A stretch of 64,000 bases of DNA from Roseivirga sp. (GTDB lineage Bacteria > Bacteroidota > Bacteroidia > Cytophagales > Cyclobacteriaceae): contig JAJCYM010000025.1 of the NCBI GenBank assembly GCA_029262895.1, forward strand, positions 23,310 through 87,309. Reading direction: 5' to 3'. Position 1 is the stretch's first letter. Every line of letters starts with the position of its first letter. Shown here in pieces: positions 17,634 through 26,451 of this stretch. The notes below the pieces were generated by a model. It was not told where the DNA came from. It saw only the letters and a list, made by a program, of their open reading frames with translations, and made no database searches. The position numbers and the translations under genes were made by a program.

Positions 17634-19580
17634 ATGAACAGTAATTCCAATCGTGTTTTCGACCATGTTCTTGTTATCATGTTTGAAAATCAATACCGCA
17701 GCTATGTAATGGAAAATCAATACTTCAACGGCCTCGCCCAACAGGGCATCGACATGGCCAATTATTTTGGAGTAATGCACCCCTCCCAAACCAATTACAT
17801 TTCCTCAATTGCTGCAGAGCTGTGCAATATGACGGATGATAACCCTCCGCCAAGCTTGTTGCCCCAGCAGACTATTATTGACCTGATTGAGGCATCACCT
17901 TACAACCTCGACTGGCGTGCGTATATGGATAGCTATATTCCACAAAATCAGCCCTGGTCGCCTACATTGGCACCGACTAACGACTACCCCTACGATATCA
18001 AGCATAACCCCTTCTCTTCATTTGAGAACATTGTAAGGGATGAAAAGCGATGGAATAAAATTCAGAATGAAGCAACTTTATATTCAGATTTGCTCAATGG
18101 AACGCTGCCGGCCTACAGCTGGTTCACACCAAATATGTGGAATGATGGGCATTATTTAAACGGTACGACAGATAAGGATCCACAACCTGTGGAGCGTGCC
18201 CCTGTTCTGGTCGATCAGGCAGCGACATGGCTTGAAGGATTCTTTGCTTCATTGAAATTCCCAGGACCAGATTCACACCTGCCCCCCAATACTTTGGTCG
18301 TGGTTACTTTTGACGAAGCAGACTTTGAGGCACTTTATGACCCGGCCTCCAAATTCAAGTACTTCTATGATGGTCCAAACCAAATCTATACCGTGCTTCT
18401 TGGGGATATGATCCAGCCTGGCGGAGTGGCTTATGAGGGTTATAATCATTACAGCCTTATCAAAACAATTGAACAAAATTTTGGCCTTGGGTCTTTAGAA
18501 AAAAATGATAAACATGCCAATTGGTTCAGATTTCTCTGGGATGAAACCTTTGTTTGGGAAGCTCCGGAAGAAACACCTCTCAATGGACAAGCCAATGTAG
18601 CTTGTGCTACCTTCGCTGACGCGGTTTATGCCGTTTATGATTCAGAAGACGGGAATTTAACTTGCGCCACATTTGATGGTTATGATTGGAGTAGCCCTTC
18701 TGACTTGGGTATTCCCAGCCAGGGCGATTTGGCGATGGCCAGCACTAATAATAATCTCTCACTGGCCTTTGTCAATGATCAAGCTAAGCTCGCCTTGGTT
18801 AATTACAATTTAGAATCCGGATGGTCACCCACACCAAAAGTCATTGAGAAAGGAATCAGCAAAGTCAGTATGATTTCGTTCAATGACGATAGTCAGCTGA
18901 TGATAGTTTACAGCACTCAGGAAGGTAAATTGATGTCATCAATAACAAACAGCGCAGGTGCGTGGCAGCCTCCAGTGAACGTTGGCTTCTCATCAACTGG
19001 TGATATTCAATTGGGTTCGTTGGGCACTTCATTGTTCCTTATCTTTCAGGATATGACAAACAATCAAATGATGGTTTGTTCTTATAACCTCGCCCCGTTC
19101 AACGTGGTTACTTTGGAAAAATCACCCTATAATGGCCCTCAGAGTAATACCACCATCAATCAATGGTCACCGAATGTCTATCCGGTAGCTCATTTTTCCA
19201 CAGCAGCCTACGCTGGAACACCAAACGAAAACGAGCCCGTGACAGAACCCTATACAGGAGCCGGACCACTTGCTTGTGCTACCCTCGATGGCGTTATGCA
19301 TTTGGTGCATCCCGGAGTGAGCAATTCGTTGATGCTCACTGAATCCTTTTCCATTCATGGTCTTATGACACCTGAAAAGCCTATCTCCTATGATCCGGGG
19401 CAAGCTTCAACTACCAACTCCGGGTATGGAACGTTGGTACAGGCCGGTTGGTCAGAACAATCAGCCATTCACGGTGCTAACGTGAAAAACACTGCAGCTA
19501 TGTGCCAATTGGATGATGAGTTGATCATTCTCTTTGGCAGTTCGGGAGGTAACCTGAGCTTGATTAGAGGGGGTTATTAG
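17634..19580 (+). CDS. Phosphoesterase (PF04185-like) fused to a beta-propeller-like C-terminal half
   Basis: A 648-residue protein. Residues 1 to about 300 resemble the phosphoesterase family that includes phospholipase C and acid phosphatases: it begins DHVLVIMFENQYRSYV, has MHPSQTNYISS where the family carries its S/T nucleophile region, and VVTFDEADFE and NHYSLIKTIEQNFGLG as metal-binding motifs. Residues about 310-648 are made of repeated 45-50-residue strands-and-turns blocks (NVACATFADAVYAVYDS, GDLAMASTNNNLSLAFV), like a lectin-type propeller. No signal peptide is visible at ATG 17634, although most relatives are secreted; an upstream TTG (17622) adds only four residues. Substrate unknown. 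Confidence 0.75.
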   Translation: MNSNSNRVFDHVLVIMFENQYRSYVMENQYFNGLAQQGIDMANYFGVMHPSQTNYISSIAAELCNMTDDNPPPSLLPQQTIIDLIEASPYNLDWRAYMDSYIPQNQPWSPTLAPTNDYPYDIKHNPFSSFENIVRDEKRWNKIQNEATLYSDLLNGTLPAYSWFTPNMWNDGHYLNGTTDKDPQPVERAPVLVDQAATWLEGFFASLKFPGPDSHLPPNTLVVVTFDEADFEALYDPASKFKYFYDGPNQIYTVLLGDMIQPGGVAYEGYNHYSLIKTIEQNFGLGSLEKNDKHANWFRFLWDETFVWEAPEETPLNGQANVACATFADAVYAVYDSEDGNLTCATFDGYDWSSPSDLGIPSQGDLAMASTNNNLSLAFVNDQAKLALVNYNLESGWSPTPKVIEKGISKVSMISFNDDSQLMIVYSTQEGKLMSSITNSAGAWQPPVNVGFSSTGDIQLGSLGTSLFLIFQDMTNNQMMVCSYNLAPFNVVTLEKSPYNGPQSNTTINQWSPNVYPVAHFSTAAYAGTPNENEPVTEPYTGAGPLACATLDGVMHLVHPGVSNSLMLTESFSIHGLMTPEKPISYDPGQASTTNSGYGTLVQAGWSEQSAIHGANVKNTAAMCQLDDELIILFGSSGGNLSLIRGGY

Positions 19581-19685
19581 GAAGAGACCTCAATTTATTT
19601 CATAAGTATCAATCTGGTTTTCAAATGATTAATCATTTGTTCTAAAAAAGTTGTGATTAATTTATCAATGTTGGAACTTCAATGT

Positions 19686-19701
19686 TATAACTTTAGTTAT
19701 A
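19686..19701. promoter_or_regulatory. 16-bp perfect palindrome, possible operator
   Basis: TATAACTTTAGTTATA is a perfect inverted repeat (7-base arms, 2-base centre) 39 bases upstream of the AhpD-like ATG. It overlaps TAACTTTA, a near match to the -7 box. The size fits a site for a dimeric repressor; the MarR-type regulator encoded at 20676 is one candidate, but no second copy was found at that gene. Confidence 0.35.
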
Positions 19702-19739
19702 CATCCAAATTCTAAAACGAAAAGTAAAAACATAAAATC

Positions 19740-20294
19740 ATGAGAACATTTCAAGTACCAACCAGAGACCAAGTATCACCAGAAGCCCAGGGCATCTTCG
19801 ACAACTTGCAAAAGAAAATAGGCATGGTGCCTAACCTCTATGCCACTATCGGCTATTCAGCAAACGCATTGAGTTCATACCTCACCTTCCAGGGAGAACA
19901 GGCAAAAGGAACATTTAAAGCCAAAGAAAGAGAAGCAATTTTCCTTGCGATCTCTGAAGTAAATGGCTGTGAATACTGCAAGGCAGCACATACTACAATA
20001 GGAAAAATGAACGGCTTTACCGAAGAAGAGACTATTGAATTGAGACAAGGTAGAAGTACAGATATCAGGTTGAATGCCATAGTAGCACTGGCAAAAGACA
20101 TTACGATTAACAAAGGCCGTGCTTCTGAACCAAATGTGGAAGCCTTCTTTGCTCAAGGGTTTGACAATGGAGCCTTGGTTGATTTGGTGGCATTGGTTGC
20201 TGACAAAACATTTATGAACTACCTGCATAACCTAACCGAAATTCCTGTTGACTTCCCTGCTGCAAAATCAATTGAGGAACCTGTGTTGGTCTAA
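19740..20294 (+). CDS. AhpD-like carboxymuconolactone decarboxylase family protein
   Basis: A 184-residue cytoplasmic all-helical protein. The redox motif of the peroxidase-related branch is clear: C77-E-Y-C80 followed by H84 in NGCEYCKAAHT. It also has the N-terminal GMVPNLYATIGYSANAL segment typical of this branch. Such proteins reduce or detoxify peroxides and related electrophiles using the CxxC pair. The gene is preceded by a 16-bp palindrome and followed by a repeat-filled gap, so it is probably monocistronic. A MarR-type regulator and an MFS exporter lie 380 bases downstream, a neighbourhood consistent with a stress response, though the link is an inference. The ATG is supported by the family start. 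Confidence 0.85.
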   Translation: MRTFQVPTRDQVSPEAQGIFDNLQKKIGMVPNLYATIGYSANALSSYLTFQGEQAKGTFKAKEREAIFLAISEVNGCEYCKAAHTTIGKMNGFTEEETIELRQGRSTDIRLNAIVALAKDITINKGRASEPNVEAFFAQGFDNGALVDLVALVADKTFMNYLHNLTEIPVDFPAAKSIEEPVLV

Positions 20295-20627
20295 TAGAGC
20301 GTCATTCTGAAGGAAGCATGACTGAAGAATCTGTCTGTTGAGAAAGCTTTGAGCGGTCGTACCGATCCCGTCATTCTGAGTTTCGCTTTTCGCGAAACGA
20401 AGAATCTGTCTGTAAAAGATACCGGCCACTATAAAACTTCAGATGCCAAATCTGCCCATTCTTTGATTTAGTTAATTGTCGTCAACTAATAGAAGAATTA
20501 TGAAAGAATCTCGATTAGATCAGATTTGGTTTGCCGGTTCATTGCTTAAGGCTCTCTAGACAGGCAGATTCTTCGCCATCGTGCCTCAGGCTCAGAATCA
20601 CGTTGTGAAGTTGAGTGAGTGAGTTGT
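20295..20627. repeat. Gene-free gap with three REP-like repeat copies
   Basis: A repeat of the form GTCATTCTGA, 10-20 variable bases, GAAGAATCTGTCTG occurs in direct orientation at 20301-20337 and 20370-20412, and inverted at 20558-20602. The second copy contains the palindrome GTTTCGC-ttttc-GCGAAAC. An inverted repeat TTAGTT/AACTAA lies at 20468-20489. No convincing gene is present; a 19-codon frame at 20500 is too short to support. Confidence 0.7.
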
Positions 20628-20657
20628 GAAACCGTCCCGAGTATTCGGGACGGTTTC
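20628..20657 (+). terminator. Strong hairpin upstream of the MarR gene
   Basis: GAAACCGTCCCGA (20628-20640) pairs perfectly with TCGGGACGGTTTC (20645-20657) around a four-base loop, followed by TATTTTAAAT. The hairpin is strong, the T tract only moderate. It is 18 bases before the MarR ATG, so it either ends transcription from the left or lies in the leader of the regulator gene. Confidence 0.6.
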
Positions 20658-20675
20658 TATTTTAAATAGATTGAT

Positions 20676-21194
20676 ATGGAATTTGATAAATCAGTGTTAC
20701 AACACTATCTTTCATTAGGTTTTAGTAAAAACACGCCTATGCATGTCAAAGAATTAGTTGAAAAAGGGAAGTTCCAAAACGAGCACCACCGCCTGCGTGT
20801 AAACCTACTCTATAGCGCTAACTGGTTTGCGAATGGAATGGCTGACTTCCTAAAACCCTTTGGAGTTACCCAACAGCAGTTCAATGCGCTAAGAATATTA
20901 CGAGGTCAATTTCCAGATCCAATCAGTACCAAAGAATTAAGAGATCGCATGATCATCAATAATTCCGATACCTCCCGCTTGGTTGATCGACTTTGTGACA
21001 AGGGTCTGGTTTGGAAAAGGCCCTGCCCTCATGACGGACGCTTGATCCAGGCGTTCATTCATGAAAACGGGCAAAAATTACTTACCGAAATCGATAAGGA
21101 AATTGCCAACTTGGATGGAATTATGAAAAACTTGACGCAAAATGAAGCTAAAACGCTGAATGATTTGTTGATCAAAATGAGAAACGAATCTTAA
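20676..21194 (+). CDS. MarR-family transcriptional regulator
   Basis: A 172-residue DNA-binding protein. A central winged helix-turn-helix is visible at about residues 68-135: VTQQQFNALRILRG, then DPISTKELRDRMIINNSDTSRLVDRLCDKGLV as the recognition region and RPCPHDGRLIQAFIHENG as the wing with the DGR signature. Helices at both ends would form the dimer interface. The MFS transporter gene begins 17 bases after its stop on the same strand, the usual pairing of a MarR repressor with an exporter under its control. A perfect 13-bp hairpin stands immediately upstream of the ATG. Ligand unknown. Confidence 0.9.
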   Translation: MEFDKSVLQHYLSLGFSKNTPMHVKELVEKGKFQNEHHRLRVNLLYSANWFANGMADFLKPFGVTQQQFNALRILRGQFPDPISTKELRDRMIINNSDTSRLVDRLCDKGLVWKRPCPHDGRLIQAFIHENGQKLLTEIDKEIANLDGIMKNLTQNEAKTLNDLLIKMRNES

Positions 21195-21211
21195 AGCGCA
21201 AAGCGCCTCTA

Positions 21212-22378
21212 TTGAAGAATAACACTGCCGTAAAAATCACCCTTCTTTTCTGTAGCATGATGACTGTGATGGCAGGTGCCACCATTTCCCCCTCCCTACC
21301 GGAAATGAAAGCAGCTTTCCCAGATAACCCCTCCGCTGAAACTTTGGTAAAGCTAATTCTAACTATCCCAGGCCTATTTATTGCACTTAGTGCTCCTTTT
21401 TCAGGTTGGATCATTGATAGATTCGGAAGGATAAAGCTTCTGGTAGCTATGCTCATCTTATACGCAATAGCTGGTACATCAGGACTCTACCTCAATACCC
21501 TTCTCGAAATCATAGTTGGCCGTGCTTTCCTGGGAATAGCTGTGGGTGGAATAATGACCATTGCTGTTGCCTTAATCGGAGATTACTTTGAAGGTGCAGA
21601 ACGACTAAAGACTTTAGGTCTGCAGGCCGGAGTGATGGCGCTATCAGGCACAGTGTTTATCAGTGCAGGCGGTGCTCTCGCGGATATTAGCTGGCGCTAT
21701 CCATTCCTGATTTATGGCCTGGCACTTCTGGCAGTGCCGCTAGTGTTCATTTATTTGAAAGAACCCCAAAAAGCAAAACAGGAAGTTTCACTTTCAAAAA
21801 AGCAGGCGACTATTCCTAAAACTGCCTGGATCGTCTACATACTGTCCTTTCTGGGCATGGCCGTTTTTTACATGATGCCTGTACAAATTCCATTTTTTAT
21901 CAAAAGTGTTGACAGTTCAGTATCCAACGGCCAAATCGGACTGTCCCTGGCACTTACCATGTTAGTAGCCGGAACTGCTTCGTTTAATTTTCAGCGCATC
22001 AAAGCACGACTCACGCATTTTCAAATCTACGGTGTATCCTTCCTCGTTATGGGTTTAGGATATTTCGCGGTTTCTTATGCTACGAGCTATCTATTGGTTT
22101 TTCCCGGTTTAATAATTGCCGGTGCTGGTGCCGGACTAATCATGCCAAACTCCAATCTTTGCCTTGTAACTTTGGCCAGCCCGGAAGCACGAGGTCGGGC
22201 GTTGGGAATGCTCACCACCTTTATCTTTCTCGGACAATTTCTATCTCCACTCATGTTCCAGCCTATTATTGATTTTACTTCTATCACCGAGGGGTTTTTC
22301 TTTCTCTCCACTGCCATGATTTTAATAGCGACTATCTCTTTGATACGCAACAGAAAACAAGGTTTGGCTAAAGTTTAG
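21212..22378 (+). CDS. MFS transporter, drug-exporter type
   Basis: A 388-residue protein with about 12 membrane helices. The loop between helices 2 and 3 reads SGWIIDRFGRIKLL, the MFS motif A (GxxxDRxGRR-like), and helix 5 has GLQAGVMALSGTVFISAGGAL resembling motif C of drug/H+ antiporters. It starts at TTG 21212 (MKNNTAVKI), 17 bases after the MarR stop; no upstream ATG is available. Co-transcription with marR suggests export of a toxic compound sensed by that regulator. The substrate cannot be read from sequence. No N-terminal signal peptide precedes the first helix. Confidence 0.88.
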   Translation: MKNNTAVKITLLFCSMMTVMAGATISPSLPEMKAAFPDNPSAETLVKLILTIPGLFIALSAPFSGWIIDRFGRIKLLVAMLILYAIAGTSGLYLNTLLEIIVGRAFLGIAVGGIMTIAVALIGDYFEGAERLKTLGLQAGVMALSGTVFISAGGALADISWRYPFLIYGLALLAVPLVFIYLKEPQKAKQEVSLSKKQATIPKTAWIVYILSFLGMAVFYMMPVQIPFFIKSVDSSVSNGQIGLSLALTMLVAGTASFNFQRIKARLTHFQIYGVSFLVMGLGYFAVSYATSYLLVFPGLIIAGAGAGLIMPNSNLCLVTLASPEARGRALGMLTTFIFLGQFLSPLMFQPIIDFTSITEGFFFLSTAMILIATISLIRNRKQGLAKV

Positions 22379-22433
22379 TGCTATTTCAAAATTTCATCTT
22401 CTTAATTATCAATTGCCTTGCTTAGATTAGGGC

Positions 22434-23315
22434 TTGAATAAAAAGGTTTTCATTTTAGGTAACCCAAAGTCAGGAAGAAAAAGACTTGCACCAATTCTTT
22501 CTGATTTAAAGTCCTATCTCGATACCCAACAAATTGGCTATTCGTTTTGCGAGACCTCGAAAGATGGTCTTGATGAAATAAAAGAACTGCTCGATAACAG
22601 CTACACACACCTTACAGTCATAGGCGGTGACGGAACCATCAATCAAGCTGTTAATGCACTGAATCTTGATATTCCCATAGGCATTATCCCTGCAGGAACA
22701 GGAAATGACTTTGTGAAAAATGTAGACCTTGGCTCAAACCGGCTAGCACAGTTTGAAACGGCTATTCACGGAGATATTAAGCCTATCGATCTTGGCATAT
22801 GTAACGGACAAAAGTTTGTCAATGGAGTGGGCATTGGCTTTGACGGGCAAATTGTAGAGGACATGGCCAGCAAAAGAGTACCACTGCTCAAAGGATTCGC
22901 TGCCTATTATTATCACGTGCTTAGAATCCTTGCTAGTTATCAGGATCGTCCTTTTGATTATTCAATCGATGGTCAATCATTTCAAAAAAACCTCATTCTG
23001 CTGACTGTTGGTAATGGCACTACTTTCGGTGGTGGTTTTAAACTAACCCCATATGCCAAAATAGACGATGGTAAATTGGATGTTTGCGAAATTGGCGAGT
23101 TCTCTGCTTTCAAGAGATTTGCCAATATTCATCGGCTATCCAATGGGTCTCACGACAAACTGGAGGCAGTCAGTCTGTATCAAAGTGAGACGGTGAAGAT
23201 AGATGCCAACCAAAGACTTTTTGCGCATATTGATGGAGAAAGAATGGGCCAACCTCCATTTGAAATAAAGATAATTCCAAAGGCAATGAACTTAAGGATT
23301 GCACAGATCTTATGA
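22434..23315 (+). CDS. YegS/DAGK-type lipid kinase
   Basis: A 293-residue cytoplasmic kinase of the diacylglycerol kinase catalytic family. The N-terminal GNPKSGRKR and the nucleotide-binding VIGGDGTINQAVNAL (GGDGT) are diagnostic, and GIIPAGTGNDFVKN is the conserved second motif. The C-terminal beta-sandwich contains VGIGFDGQIVEDM and ends with HIDGERMG. Start is TTG 22434 (MNKKVFILG), the only start close to the first family motif. It phosphorylates diacylglycerol, phosphatidylglycerol or sphingoid-type lipids; which one is not told by sequence, and Bacteroidota often make sphingolipids. It stands 55 bases after the MFS gene and may be in the same transcript. Confidence 0.88.
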   Translation: MNKKVFILGNPKSGRKRLAPILSDLKSYLDTQQIGYSFCETSKDGLDEIKELLDNSYTHLTVIGGDGTINQAVNALNLDIPIGIIPAGTGNDFVKNVDLGSNRLAQFETAIHGDIKPIDLGICNGQKFVNGVGIGFDGQIVEDMASKRVPLLKGFAAYYYHVLRILASYQDRPFDYSIDGQSFQKNLILLTVGNGTTFGGGFKLTPYAKIDDGKLDVCEIGEFSAFKRFANIHRLSNGSHDKLEAVSLYQSETVKIDANQRLFAHIDGERMGQPPFEIKIIPKAMNLRIAQIL

Positions 23316-23449
23316 TTGCAGAGACTGATTCAATTAGTAGACGGAGGCTTTTGAGCTTCAACTATCCGAACTTATCGTAAATTGTTACGATTTGATTTTT
23401 CAGACTTAAAAGGATCTGAAAAGACTGATCTTTGAGAAATCAACGAGCC

Positions 23450-24124
23450 ATGAAAAAATTCTTTACTCATATTAGGTCCGAGTGGTATCGCTACATCATT
23501 GAAATCCTTGTAGTGGTCATTGGCATTATGGCTGCCTTTAGTCTTGATAATTGGCAGGAGTCAATGAAAGAACGAAAAGAACAAAATGAGCTCTACAGCG
23601 ATTTTATTCAAGAACTCCAAAAGGACCTAATCGAAATCCAGGGTAACACTAAGTTTAATCGTACCTACATAGCAAGCTATGAAAGAGCAAGTCAGATTAT
23701 TCTTACGGACCATGACCGAAAGCTAGCAGATAGTCTGGGCATCATCTCTATCGGGCTTATGGAATTTTCAGATTTTCAGAAAAACGGATCGGCCTATGAG
23801 TTACTCGGTGCTAGCGGAAAGCTCGATATGATTGACAACAAGAAAATTCTTTATGGACTCCAGAGCTTAGGAATGCTCTACACCTATATCAACCGATTGG
23901 AAAAGAATCAGGAGACCTTAATCTTTGAGGTAGTTCCTCAGCTTTTTGAATATCTCAGCCTCAAACCCTTTGAGGTAAAGCAAGTCGAAGCCCTTTACAG
24001 TTATCAGTTTCATAACATATTTCAAGTTTATTTGAGGCTTGGCAACGAGAAAGATGGTCTGTACCAACAGGCTGAAAGTGAGTTAAAACGACTTATCAGC
24101 GACATGGAAAATGAGTTGAAATAA
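23450..24124 (+). CDS. DUF6090 family membrane protein
   Basis: A 224-residue protein with one membrane helix near the N-terminus (YIIEILVVVIGIMAAFSL, about residues 13-31) followed by DNWQE, the hallmark of the Bacteroidota family DUF6090 (usually written NNWNE). The rest is a soluble helical domain with coiled-coil character (KERKEQNELYSDFIQELQKDL). The orientation is probably N-in with the helical domain in the periplasm. I chose ATG 23450 over a TTG at 23432 because MKKFFTHIRSEW gives the expected family start. The function of the family is unknown. It stands between the lipid kinase and the prs operon without obvious co-transcription. Confidence 0.8.
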   Translation: MKKFFTHIRSEWYRYIIEILVVVIGIMAAFSLDNWQESMKERKEQNELYSDFIQELQKDLIEIQGNTKFNRTYIASYERASQIILTDHDRKLADSLGIISIGLMEFSDFQKNGSAYELLGASGKLDMIDNKKILYGLQSLGMLYTYINRLEKNQETLIFEVVPQLFEYLSLKPFEVKQVEALYSYQFHNIFQVYLRLGNEKDGLYQQAESELKRLISDMENELK

Positions 24125-24185
24125 AACCAGAAATGGGTCACGTCAATTGCTCTCAGGAGTAAGAGGGTTTTATCAATTTTATACT

Positions 24186-24193
24186 TACTTTTG
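24186..24193 (+). promoter_or_regulatory. Promoter -7 box of prs
   Basis: TACTTTTG matches TAnnTTTG exactly and is followed by CAGC, a common sequence at Bacteroidota start sites. The leader to the ATG at 24226 would be about 27 bases. Confidence 0.6.
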
Positions 24194-24225
24194 CAGCTTC
24201 ATTTAGCAACATCAATCAACGCATT

Positions 24226-25149
24226 ATGAACGTTCAATTATTTGCTGGAACAGAGTCAGCTTATCTTGGAGAGAAGATTGCCGAATTCTATGGTAAGGAA
24301 TTGGGTAAGATGGAAGTGAAGAAGTTCAGTGATGGAGAAATTGCCACTTACTACAATGAATCTGTCAGAGGAGCAACGGTCTTTATGATCCAATCCACCT
24401 TCCCCCCAGCAGACAATCTGATGGAACTTTGCTTAATGATAGATGCCGCTAAAAGAGCGAGTGCTTATAAATGTGTGGCTGTGCTGCCTTATTTTGGGTA
24501 CGCACGTCAGGATAGAAAAGACAAACCAAGAGTAGCCATTGGTGCTAAACTGGTGGCCAACATTCTTACCGCTGCAGGTGCTGATAGGGTTATGACTTGC
24601 GACCTTCATGCTGGCCAAATTCAAGGGTTCTTTGACATCCCCGTGGATCATATGGATGGTTCAGTCATTTTTGTTCCTTATCTCAGAAGTCTGAATCTGG
24701 ACAATTTACTTTTCGCTTCTCCAGACGTAGGTGGTGTGAAAAGAACAAGGCAATTTGCTCAGCACTTCAACGCTGAAATGGTGGTGATTGACAAGCATCG
24801 TGAAAAAGCCAATGAAGTAGCTTCAATGCGAATTATTGGTAATGTGGAAGGCAAAAACGTAATTCTGGTAGATGATTTGGTAGATACTGGGGGAACCTTG
24901 TGCAAGGCCGCGGGAATTATAATGGAACAAGGTGCCAAATCGGTAAGAGCTTTATGCACGCATCCCGTTCTTTCCGGTAACGCATATAATAACATTAACA
25001 GCTCAGCATTAGAGGAGTTGGTAGTCACAGACACCATTCCCCTAAAAGAGCAATCTGACAAAATTAAGGTATTGACGGTAGCTGAGTTATTCGCTCAGGC
25101 CATTACAAGCATCACGTCAAATCAATCGATAAGTAAACTATTTATTTAA
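24226..25149 (+). CDS. prs: Ribose-phosphate pyrophosphokinase
   Basis: A 307-residue enzyme that makes PRPP from ribose 5-phosphate and ATP, feeding purine, pyrimidine, histidine, tryptophan and NAD synthesis. The N-terminal GTESAYLGEKIAEFYGKELG and the KKFSDGEI loop are conserved; YFGYARQDRKDKPR is the ATP-binding flexible-loop region; VILVDDLVDTGGTL near residues 220-233 is the PRPP-binding signature. The length is normal. rplY follows 12 bases later on the same strand and pth after a terminator, a gene order common in bacteria. An exact TACTTTTG box stands upstream. Confidence 0.97.
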   Translation: MNVQLFAGTESAYLGEKIAEFYGKELGKMEVKKFSDGEIATYYNESVRGATVFMIQSTFPPADNLMELCLMIDAAKRASAYKCVAVLPYFGYARQDRKDKPRVAIGAKLVANILTAAGADRVMTCDLHAGQIQGFFDIPVDHMDGSVIFVPYLRSLNLDNLLFASPDVGGVKRTRQFAQHFNAEMVVIDKHREKANEVASMRIIGNVEGKNVILVDDLVDTGGTLCKAAGIIMEQGAKSVRALCTHPVLSGNAYNNINSSALEELVVTDTIPLKEQSDKIKVLTVAELFAQAITSITSNQSISKLFI

Positions 25150-25161
25150 CAATTATATATT

Positions 25162-25812
25162 ATGAGAAGAGTAGAGGTTATAGGGTATAAAAGAGCAAAT
25201 CTCGGAAAAACAGAGTCTAAGCGCTTAAGGGCTGAAGGCAATGTGCCATGCGTATTATACGGTGGAGAAAAGCAAATGCACTTTTATGTACCAGCACTTC
25301 AGTTTAGAGAAGTTTTGTACACAGCACAGGCCTGTTTTGTTGACCTGAACATTGAAGGAGAAACTTTCCAGGCAATTGCTCAGGATGCACAGTTTCACCC
25401 GGTAAGTGAAATGATCTTGCATGTTGATTTCCTTGAATTGTTCAAAGGAAAATACATCAAAATGGAGATTCCAGTTGATTTGACTGGTACTGCTGTTGGG
25501 GTGAAAGGTGGTGGTTCTTTGGTATTGAAACGACCTAAGTTGGGAGTTTTAGCTTTGCCAAAGAATATGCCAGAAACCATCGTTGTTGATGTTTCAGATA
25601 TGAACCTCGGAGACTCTGTCAAAGTGGCCAGTCTTGAAACAAAAGATTTTGAAATCCTAAATAGTCCGCTTGTTACGATTGCTTCTGTAGTTATACCTAG
25701 AGCACTCAAAGCAGCTGATTCTGAAGGACTTGAAGGTGAAGAGGGAGAAGAAGGAGAAGAAGGTGCTGAAGCATCTGCTGAAGGCGAAGGAGTAGAAGCT
25801 GCCGCTGAATAA
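25162..25812 (+). CDS. rplY: 50S ribosomal protein L25 (CTC/TL5 type)
   Basis: A 216-residue long-form L25 with two domains: an N-terminal 5S-rRNA-binding domain (about 1-95, beginning RRVEVIGYKRANLGKTESKRLR) and a C-terminal TL5-type beta domain (about 96-185, GVKGGGSLVLKRPKLGVLALP). It ends in a very acidic tail of about 30 residues rich in EGEEGEE, typical of Bacteroidota and actinobacterial versions. It binds 5S rRNA in the large ribosomal subunit. The start is 12 bases after prs, so the two share a transcript, closed by the terminator at 25834-25868. Confidence 0.95.
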   Translation: MRRVEVIGYKRANLGKTESKRLRAEGNVPCVLYGGEKQMHFYVPALQFREVLYTAQACFVDLNIEGETFQAIAQDAQFHPVSEMILHVDFLELFKGKYIKMEIPVDLTGTAVGVKGGGSLVLKRPKLGVLALPKNMPETIVVDVSDMNLGDSVKVASLETKDFEILNSPLVTIASVVIPRALKAADSEGLEGEEGEEGEEGAEASAEGEGVEAAAE

Positions 25813-25833
25813 GTGTAGAAATAAATATTCCAT

Positions 25834-25868
25834 AAAAAAATCCTGCTCGCAAGAGCGGGATTTTTTAT
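25834..25868 (+). terminator. Rho-independent terminator after rplY
   Basis: AAAAAATCCTGCTC pairs with GAGCGGGATTTTTT around GCAA (one U-G pair), followed by a run of T. It lies 22 bases after the rplY stop and 22 bases before the pth ATG, so pth needs read-through or its own promoter. Confidence 0.85.
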
Positions 25869-25890
25869 TATTGACCTTTGGTATAGGCAT

Positions 25891-26451
25891 ATGAAATATT
25901 TGATTGTCGGTTTAGGGAATATTGGTCCGGAGTATGAGCTTACCCGGCACAATATTGGATTTTTGACTTTAGACAGGCTGGCCGATAAAAAGGAGGTTTC
26001 TTTTGAAATGTCCAGGCTAGCCTATTACGCTGATTTTAAATTCAAAGGGCGACAGATTCACCTGATTAAACCCACCACCTACATGAACCTTAGTGGCAAG
26101 GCGGTGAATTTTTGGATGCAGGAACTCAAAATTCCAAAAGAAAACGTATTGGTTATCGTAGACGACATTGCCCTACCCTTTGGCAACTTACGCATGCGAG
26201 CCAAAGGCTCCTCTGCCGGTCATAACGGATTGAAGAACATTGAAGAAATGACAGGTGGCCAAAATTATGCCCGCTTGAAATTCGGAGTGGGGGATGATTT
26301 CCCAAAAGGCAGACAAGTTGATTATGTATTAAGCCCTTTTTCTCAAAAGGAGTTTGACGAATTACCTTTTTCCATGGACAAAGCCATAGATATGATTACT
26401 GGTTTTTGCACTATTGGCATCACAAGAACAATGACTCAGTTTAACGATTAG
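25891..26451 (+). CDS. pth: Peptidyl-tRNA hydrolase
   Basis: A 186-residue cytoplasmic enzyme that frees tRNA from peptidyl-tRNA dropped by ribosomes. N10 and the catalytic H20 are in place ([19 protein letters not shown]). [13 protein letters not shown] and the [28 protein letters not shown] block are the other family signatures. The length is normal. It follows prs and rplY, separated from them by a terminator hairpin, and its last 11 bases overlap the end of the convergent M20 amidase gene, so the two transcripts must overlap at their 3' ends. Confidence 0.97.
   Translation: MKYLIVGLGNIGPEYELTRHNIGFLTLDRLADKKEVSFEMSRLAYYADFKFKGRQIHLIKPTTYMNLSGKAVNFWMQELKIPKENVLVIVDDIALPFGNLRMRAKGSSAGHNGLKNIEEMTGGQNYARLKFGVGDDFPKGRQVDYVLSPFSQKEFDELPFSMDKAIDMITGFCTIGITRTMTQFND

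Noticed and set aside
20500..20559. 19-codon frame starting MKESRLDQIWFAG
   Set aside because: Too short and situated between REP copies; perhaps a remnant, but nothing supports expression.
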